In this document: positions 59,740-64,000 of the stretch, piece after piece | Numbering within the stretch: the stretch's first letter is position 1 | Layout of the letters: the number at the start of each line of letters is the position of its first letter | Assembly (NCBI GenBank): GCA_910576335.1 | Contig: CAJTIU010000004.1 | Coordinates: forward strand, 1-64,000 | Direction of reading: 5' to 3' | DNA from: Lachnospiraceae bacterium | Lineage (GTDB): Bacteria; Bacillota; Clostridia; Lachnospirales; Lachnospiraceae | Length of the DNA stretch: 64,000 bases | The notes under the pieces: generated by a model | Told to the model about the DNA's origin: nothing | The model's input: only the letters and a program-made list of their open reading frames with translations | The model's database searches: none | Made by a program: the position numbers and the translations under genes

Positions 59740-60822
59740 TTAAGTGATTCCTTTTTCTGCCCACCCGCCGCCATACATATCGTGCTGAACCTCCTGCTGG
59801 TAGTAAAGGCTCATGGTTGAGGGGGCATTGTAGAGGGCAGTGATCAGATATGCCCTGATGTTGGTAATCTTTGTTGTGGTTTCCTTCATACAGCCCATGA
59901 CATACTCCACATGGCCGCTGTTCAGCTTCAGGAAGCGGGATTTCACAAGCTCGTAAGGGTAATCCTCCCCGTTGATGCGGATTGTCCTGCGCTTCACGCA
60001 CACCACATCGCAGACGGTTTCATAGATTTCCTCGTACATCTCCTTTTCCCCATACTGGCCATACTTCATGTGGTGTTCATATTCCAGATTTTTGCGGATC
60101 AGCGCCATATATGCGCTCGTTTCATCCATCACATCCATCGTATCCGCTTTTCCCTGTATCCCTGTGTTATCCACATCCCCCACGGATTGATTGATAGGAT
60201 TGGGATAACTCATATCAGTATAATTCTGTTTAGTATAGTTATAGTCAGTATAATTAGGGTCTGGTTTCCCGACTTCTTGAAGTTGGTTTTCCCGACCTCT
60301 TGAAGTCAGATTTTCCGACCTGCTGAAATCGGTTTTTCCGACCTCTTGAAGTCGGCTTTCCTGACTTCTTGAAGTCGGCTTTTCCGACCTCTTGAAGTCG
60401 GTTTTTCCGACTTCTGTGGAAACATCAGTGTTGCAAGGCTCTTTTCTGCCCTCATCTATAATAAAATTCTTCACATAAATAATATCCGGTTTGCCAAGCC
60501 CCCGGCGTATTTTCTCAACAAGCCCTATCCCTTTGGCTTTATCTAGCTCCGCAAGAACCTTTACAGCCTTTTCCTTGCTGCATCCTAAATCTTCCCTGAT
60601 ATTATCTATTGTGTATATGATATATGCCCGATTTTCATCGTCCAGCCACCCGTTTTTCATGGAAAGTGACATCCGGTCAAGCATCAACCCATACAGGAGC
60701 TTAGCATCGCTGCTAAGCCCCTTAAAACGCTCGTCCTTTATCAGCAGACGGGGAACACGGTAAAAGGAAAACTGCTCTGCTTCTACGCCATAGTAATAAT
60801 CAAATCTCAATGGCTCGCCCAT
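59740..60822 (-). CDS. repA: RepA_N-family replication initiator
   Basis: A 360-residue initiator. The N-terminal RepA_N domain (about 1-125) has FYRVPRLLIKDERFKGLSSDAKLLYGLMLDRMSLS and a winged helix (NIREDLGCSKEKAVKVLAELDKAKGIG). A linker (about 135-205) is encoded by the iterons, and a conserved C-terminal domain follows (MALIRKNLEYEHHMKYG...). RepA_N initiators of Gram-positive plasmids bind an origin inside their own gene, as seen here. GGAGGCGGCAGA precedes the start. It ends the parA, parB, repA unit. Confidence 0.88.
   Translation of the reverse strand: MGEPLRFDYYYGVEAEQFSFYRVPRLLIKDERFKGLSSDAKLLYGLMLDRMSLSMKNGWLDDENRAYIIYTIDNIREDLGCSKEKAVKVLAELDKAKGIGLVEKIRRGLGKPDIIYVKNFIIDEGRKEPCNTDVSTEVGKTDFKRSEKPTSRSQESRLQEVGKTDFSRSENLTSRGRENQLQEVGKPDPNYTDYNYTKQNYTDMSYPNPINQSVGDVDNTGIQGKADTMDVMDETSAYMALIRKNLEYEHHMKYGQYGEKEMYEEIYETVCDVVCVKRRTIRINGEDYPYELVKSRFLKLNSGHVEYVMGCMKETTTKITNIRAYLITALYNAPSTMSLYYQQEVQHDMYGGGWAEKGIT
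60205..60262. other. AT-rich repeats beside the iterons (possible unwinding element)
   Basis: Three or four short repeats of the form AGTATAATT or AGTATAGTT lie directly beside the iterons, inside repA. AT-rich direct repeats next to iterons are typical of the duplex-melting part of origins. They encode the Tyr/Asn/Thr-rich linker of RepA. Confidence 0.55.
60268..60420. repeat. oriV: Iteron array inside repA: likely origin of vegetative replication
   Basis: Six full and one partial unit of a 23-base repeat (core CCGAC[CT]TCTTGAAGTCGG, itself a near palindrome, plus TTTTT) at an exact 23-base period; cores begin near 60269, 60292, 60315, 60338, 60361, 60384 and 60407. As 23 is not a multiple of three, successive units are read in different frames, yet all stay open, giving a 23-residue peptide repeat (EVGKTDF...). 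This is the known RepA_N arrangement of an origin within the initiator gene. Confidence 0.85.
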
Positions 60823-60835
60823 TCTGCCGCCTCCT

Positions 60836-61711
60836 TTACCGCTTACTCTGCCATTCCTCCAAAAGCCCGATAATGATGCCCTCTATATCGTCATTGGAAT
60901 AGTCCTCCGGAAAATATCTGTTAATCTTATCTCCCTTAATCGTTACTTTCCTCTCTTTCGGCTTTTCCTCCGTCAGTATCAGCCTGACCATCGCCAGCGT
61001 CAGCTCGCCGCTTTTCCCATACTCTTTCAGCTTCGCCGCCTGCGCATTGGAAACCGATGCGCCCGTTTCCTGGAGAATGACTGTTACATACTGCTGCTGT
61101 TCTTCTGAGAGGAAAGAAATATCAACGCCCTGCGCTATCCCTATCTTCTTTGCATCCACCATGCCAAGCAGCTCATCCGAGAGCCTTGCAAGCCATACAT
61201 ACCTCTGTACGGTCTTTCCGCTTTCCCCGGCAGCTTCCCCCACTTCATCAAGAGTACTGCCGCCTTTGCTGCCCTGGTGCTTCATCGCTTCGTACTTCAT
61301 GGCGTAAGCCTTCGCCTTTTCACTCGGTAAAATGTCCTCCCTCTGGATATTGGAATCCACCATGATGATCGTAGCTTCATCGTCCGTGTAATTCCTGACA
61401 ATGACGGGCATCGTGTCAAGCCCTGCTTTTTCAGAACCCCGTTTCCTGCGGTGTCCGGCTATGATCTCATAGCCGCCTCCCTCCCTCGGCCTTACAATTC
61501 CGGGAACAAGCACACCATACTTGCCGATACTCTCCGTGGTTTCCTCCATCTTTTCATCATCAAGGACACGGAACGGGTGTCCTTTGAATGTATGTAAATC
61601 CGCCAGCTTCGCATGGATAATCTGCTCCCCCGACGTGTTTTCTGCGCCGCCAAATAGATCATCAAAGCTGTTCAGCCTGACTTTTGATGCGCTCCCCGCC
61701 TTACTGCCCAT
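60836..61711 (-). CDS. parB: ParB/Spo0J-family partition protein
   Basis: A 291-residue ParB. The N-terminal CTP-binding/nuclease-like domain contains EIIAGHRRKRGSEKAGLDTMPVIV and NIQREDILPSEKAKAYAMKYEA. A central HTH follows (DEVGEAAGESGKTVQRYVWLARLSDELLGMVDAKKIG), then a C-terminal dimer region. It would bind parS-like palindromes and spread. ATG at 61711 is nine bases behind AAAGGAGG, and the gene overlaps parA by 11 bases. The ten 25-bp palindromes are candidate binding sites. Confidence 0.92.
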   Translation of the reverse strand: MGSKAGSASKVRLNSFDDLFGGAENTSGEQIIHAKLADLHTFKGHPFRVLDDEKMEETTESIGKYGVLVPGIVRPREGGGYEIIAGHRRKRGSEKAGLDTMPVIVRNYTDDEATIIMVDSNIQREDILPSEKAKAYAMKYEAMKHQGSKGGSTLDEVGEAAGESGKTVQRYVWLARLSDELLGMVDAKKIGIAQGVDISFLSEEQQQYVTVILQETGASVSNAQAAKLKEYGKSGELTLAMVRLILTEEKPKERKVTIKGDKINRYFPEDYSNDDIEGIIIGLLEEWQSKR

Positions 61712-62486
61712 TGCCAAGCACCTCCTTTGTCAAGGACTGGTACGCCCCGGCAACCTTGCCTTTCGGGTCATGCTCGTAAATGCTGATGCCCTCTGCGGAC
61801 GTTTCCGCCGCCCTCACCGACATCGGTATGCTGTTCTCGAATATCCGCACCCTGCTTCCGTAGGTTTCGATAAGCAGCGCCGTAATATCCCTTGCATAGT
61901 TCGTGCGGTTATCTACCATTGTCAACAAAATACCCTCAATCTCCAGCTTCGGGTTGATCTGCCGCTTTACCTTGCCTATGGTCTTGATAAGCTGCTCCAA
62001 TCCTTTCACGGGCAGGTATGCCGCCTGAACCGGAATGAGTATGCTGTCGGCGCAGGCAAAGGCATTTATGGTAATCATTCCAAGCGAGGGCATACAGTCG
62101 ATCAGAATATAATCGTATCCATCTTTTACCCTCTCCACATAAGAGCGCAGCATAATCTCCCGGCTCATCACATTCACAAGAGAAACCTCCAGGCCGGACA
62201 GCTCAATGTTCCCCGGCATCAAGTCAATGCCTTCCTCATGCTTTAAGATACCGTAATCTGGTTCCATTTCTTCATCATTGATCACCTTTTCCAATACGTT
62301 CGCAAGAGTAACATCCAGCTTGTCCGGCTCCGTGAAGCCCAGGCTTGCGGTCAAGCTACCCTGCGCATCCGCATCAATCACTAAAACTTTCTTTCCCTGT
62401 TTCGCAAGCCCGATCCCCAGGCTGCTCGTTGTGGTGGTCTTGCCGACTCCGCCTTTCTGGTTTGCTATCGCTATCACTTTACACAT
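61701..62486 (-). CDS. parA: ParA-family partition ATPase
   Basis: A 261-residue MinD/ParA-type ATPase. The deviant Walker A is NQKGGVGKTTT (residues 9-19); the switch I region DADAQGSLT and DYILIDCMPSLGMITINAF (Walker B) follow. With ParB it positions the circular form of the element before cell division. It follows the DUF3970-like gene by 16 bases. Confidence 0.93.
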   Translation of the reverse strand: MCKVIAIANQKGGVGKTTTTSSLGIGLAKQGKKVLVIDADAQGSLTASLGFTEPDKLDVTLANVLEKVINDEEMEPDYGILKHEEGIDLMPGNIELSGLEVSLVNVMSREIMLRSYVERVKDGYDYILIDCMPSLGMITINAFACADSILIPVQAAYLPVKGLEQLIKTIGKVKRQINPKLEIEGILLTMVDNRTNYARDITALLIETYGSRVRIFENSIPMSVRAAETSAEGISIYEHDPKGKVAGAYQSLTKEVLGNGQ

Positions 62487-62502
62487 GGTTTTATTCCTCC
62501 GT

Positions 62503-62685
62503 TTAGTTAGATTTTTCTTTGATGTTGGCTTTCTGCACTTCTACATAAGCCCGGTAATACCTGTTTGTACCCTTGTTCCGGTACAGCTCGGAAACTTCCG
62601 TCACAGCCACTTTGGGCTGTCTTTGCAGAATCCTCTCGAACCACTTAATATCATTCTTCGTTCCCATCAGTCGAATTTTCAGCAC
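62503..62685 (-). CDS. DUF3970-like small protein (60 aa)
   Basis: A short protein, MLKIRLMGTKNDIKWFERILQRQPKVAV followed by VSELYRNKGTNRYYRAYVEVQ, a beta-alpha-beta pattern like DUF3970. GTG at 62685 has GAGAGG four bases ahead; a longer frame from 62706 lacks a site. It overlaps the DUF6075 gene and precedes parA. Function unknown. Confidence 0.7.
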   Translation of the reverse strand: MLKIRLMGTKNDIKWFERILQRQPKVAVTEVSELYRNKGTNRYYRAYVEVQKANIKEKSN

Positions 62686-63169
62686 GTTTCCTCTCCATTT
62701 CTGCAAGGATTTCCTCGATAGACCGCTGTTTCCGGCAGTATTCCGGGTAACGGAGCTGAATGCCCTGCCAGAAGTACAGTGCGTAGCCGCAGCAGAAAAT
62801 ATCGCTTACGGAATACCCCCTGCACTCTCCGATCTGCTCGTCCTTGCGCTTATAGTCATCAACGCCCGGCGTTCCGTCCGTGTAAAGGTTAAAGGCAAGC
62901 CTTACCACCTTTACGCTGCCGCTGGTCTGCCAGCCCTGATGCAGACACTCTGTTTTGACGCATCCGGACTTCATATCGTAAATCTGGCTGAAATGATTCC
63001 TCGTGTCCTCAGAAATACCGAGAATGTAGATCAAAGCCTTGTGATAGCAGTCCTGATACCTCGCCTGTTCCAGTTTTTCATAATAGAATCTTTCATGTTT
63101 CTCGTTTGCAAAAACCATGTGTGTGTTGTTGGCACTCTGTGCCCCTGCTCTTAACGCTGTGTTGTTCAT
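62651..63169 (-). CDS. DUF6075-like protein (172 aa)
   Basis: It matches the conserved pattern of DUF6075 proteins that head the rep/par region of such ICEs: HERFYYEKLEQARYQDCYHKALIYILGISEDTRNHF, then CVKTECLHQGWQTSGSVKVVRLAFNLYTDG. Predicted soluble, alpha/beta. The start at 63169 follows AAGGAGGTTCAGGT. It is the first backbone gene, and a terminator hairpin lies only about 30 bases upstream. Function unknown. Confidence 0.8.
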   Translation of the reverse strand: MNNTALRAGAQSANNTHMVFANEKHERFYYEKLEQARYQDCYHKALIYILGISEDTRNHFSQIYDMKSGCVKTECLHQGWQTSGSVKVVRLAFNLYTDGTPGVDDYKRKDEQIGECRGYSVSDIFCCGYALYFWQGIQLRYPEYCRKQRSIEEILAEMERKRAENSTDGNEE

Positions 63170-63200
63170 ACCTGAACCTCCTTCATTAAAGATATTGAAT

Positions 63201-63238
63201 AAAAAAAGGGAACAAACCCCGAAATAGGGTCTATTCCC
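63201..63238 (-). terminator. Intrinsic terminator just upstream of the first backbone gene
   Basis: On the minus strand GGGAATAGACCC pairs with GGGTTTGTTCCC (63227-63238 with 63208-63219) and is followed by seven T (63201-63207). Only about 30 bases separate it from the DUF6075 start, leaving no room for a promoter between. It therefore either attenuates read-through from the recombinase gene or is the end of that gene. Confidence 0.75.
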
Positions 63239-63249
63239 AAACATCAAAC

Positions 63250-63274
63250 AAGGGAAAGCACTTTGCTTTCCCTT
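63250..63274 (-). terminator. Second hairpin after the right-edge recombinase
   Basis: Ten-base perfect arms AAGGGAAAGC / GCTTTCCCTT with a five-base loop lie eight bases after the recombinase stop. No T-run follows directly. Together with the hairpin at 63201-63238 it forms a double terminator. Confidence 0.55.
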
Positions 63275-63281
63275 GCAGAAC

Positions 63282-64000
63282 TTATATATAGACTTTTACC
63301 ACAATATCTTTAAATCTGTTAGCCTTTGTGTACTCTGGACGTTCAGCCATAAATGCCCTTACATCCTCTCTCGACACCGTTAAGGTACAGAAGTAAATAT
63401 AGGGTTGTCTAATTCCTCTAGTTGTTAATAGCCGCCTGTGCAGAACGTAACTTTGATAGGCGTTTTTTGCTGTCACACTTATGTTGCTGTAATCCATGCT
63501 TAAGACATATGTACGAGGACTTTCGTCCTCATCTTCGTTCCCCTCCTCAATAGTTGCATTGGCATGATTTTTTCTGCCCTCAACTTTGCAAACAAGTGAT
63601 TGCGTTTCATTCGGCAGGAAATTCAAATCCCAACGATACCTGCAATTATCTACGGGAATAATTTGTGAAACAAATTTATCAATTATGCTGTCATCAAGTT
63701 TGGGTTTGGAAAAGTCTAACACTTCCCCAAGTACAGCTCCTATTTTCCCTATGTCAAATTCCATGCCACCCTCGCAATCAGATTGCTCACTCATCCGTGA
63801 CTTTTCTTCCATATATTTATTAAGTTCCGCTTCGGTCGTATCTTTCAGCGACTTAAATTCTTCTTTGGTAATTTCCCCATCAGCCCTCATGCTGATAAGA
63901 TTATCAATCTTATTTTTTAGCCTTGCTATTTTTCCCTCTAACGCCGAAGCTGCGGCTTGATTGTTCTTGGTATCTGATTGATAATGTTCATTCAAGAGCC
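63282..64000 (-). CDS. Second large serine recombinase, C-terminal 238 residues (cut by right edge)
   Basis: The frame is open to the window end without a start of its own (the first TTG is internal). It encodes the coiled coil (SALEGKIARLKNKIDNLISMRADGEITKEEFKSLKD) and the tail (IIDKFVSQIIPVDNCRYRWDLNFL...VVKVYI) of a large serine recombinase. The end resembles the complete enzyme at 1066-2859, so the two are paralogues. The catalytic domain lies outside the window. It may be the true integrase of the ICE or belong to a neighbouring element. Confidence 0.85.
   Translation of the reverse strand, partial: LLNEHYQSDTKNNQAAASALEGKIARLKNKIDNLISMRADGEITKEEFKSLKDTTEAELNKYMEEKSRMSEQSDCEGGMEFDIGKIGAVLGEVLDFSKPKLDDSIIDKFVSQIIPVDNCRYRWDLNFLPNETQSLVCKVEGRKNHANATIEEGNEDEDESPRTYVLSMDYSNISVTAKNAYQSYVLHRRLLTTRGIRQPYIYFCTLTVSREDVRAFMAERPEYTKANRFKDIVVKVYI

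Noticed and set aside
60268-60420. Short regular repeats that could suggest a CRISPR array
   Set aside because: Units are contiguous at 23 bases with only a T-rich connector, no unique spacers, and no cas genes; they lie inside repA and fit iterons.
1-64000. tRNA or rRNA genes, or a classic attachment tRNA
   Set aside because: No cloverleaf-like or rRNA sequence was noticed on reading; a tRNAscan run would be decisive.

Overview
The window is almost entirely one integrative and conjugative element (ICE) of the Tn1549/CTn type found in Gram-positive gut Clostridia. The organism is most likely a member of the Lachnospiraceae, Ruminococcaceae or a relative. That assignment is an inference from gene families (Maff2, PrgI, PcfB, CD1107/CD1108-like, TTRAP, DUF4315, DUF4366, DUF6075) and strong AGGAGG-type ribosome binding sites; no rRNA or core housekeeping gene is present to fix the taxon.

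Layout, left to right. (1) 1-3.3 kb: a recombination end, with a complete large serine recombinase (1066-2859, minus), a small SHOCT-like gene in front of it, two small unknown genes behind it with their own promoter, and a gene cut by the window edge. (2) 3.6-6.3 kb: a short HTH regulator, then the mobilization module on the plus strand: promoter, a cluster of inverted repeats that is the best oriT candidate, mobC and a relaxase. (3) 6.5-21.6 kb: a mosaic cargo block, AT-richer than the backbone by eye. It holds XRE regulators, a Bce-like ABC exporter, a spore-photoproduct-lyase-like radical SAM protein, a MerR/tautomerase/SDR operon, an AraC/EamA/GNAT/DUF2000 operon, an ABC-F ribosome-protection-type protein behind a leader-peptide attenuator, a TetR/YCII pair and a phosphatase. 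(4) 21.8-58 kb: the conjugation backbone, all on the minus strand and read right to left: PcfB, the coupling protein VirD4 (split by a group II intron), Maff2, VirB6/TrbL, PrgI, VirB4, a radical SAM protein, a DNA methyltransferase, an M23+NlpC/P60 cell-wall hydrolase, DUF4315, DUF4366, topoisomerase III, small proteins, a 3,510-residue methylase/SNF2-helicase polyprotein, an inserted Rpn nuclease, a 1,588-residue ArdC-like protein and TTRAP. (5) 58-63.2 kb: a plasmid-like maintenance module: ParA, ParB, a RepA_N initiator with iterons inside its own gene, DUF6075, a DUF3970-like protein and small unknown genes. (6) 63.3-64 kb: the C-terminal part of a second large serine recombinase, running off the right edge.

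How it fits together: relaxase and MobC nick oriT. VirD4 hands the DNA to a VirB4/VirB6/PrgI channel opened by the wall hydrolase. The ArdC-like protein and the orphan methyltransferase plausibly protect entering DNA. RepA with its iterons and ParAB would let the excised circle replicate and segregate like a plasmid. Serine recombinases would integrate and excise it.

The most striking unexplained feature is a 25-bp palindrome (arms ACTTCTGGACAT and ATGTCCAGAAGT around one central base) found ten times between 23.8 and 59.8 kb, only in the backbone. Six copies lie inside reading frames, always in the same frame (encoding TSGHDVQK or a variant), in linker-like stretches. Four lie between genes, each within eight bases of a stop codon. 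A ParB centromere (parS) array, a dispersed operator or an RNA processing hairpin are all possible. The second notable system is the exact 23-bp iteron array inside repA, which stays open in all three frames.
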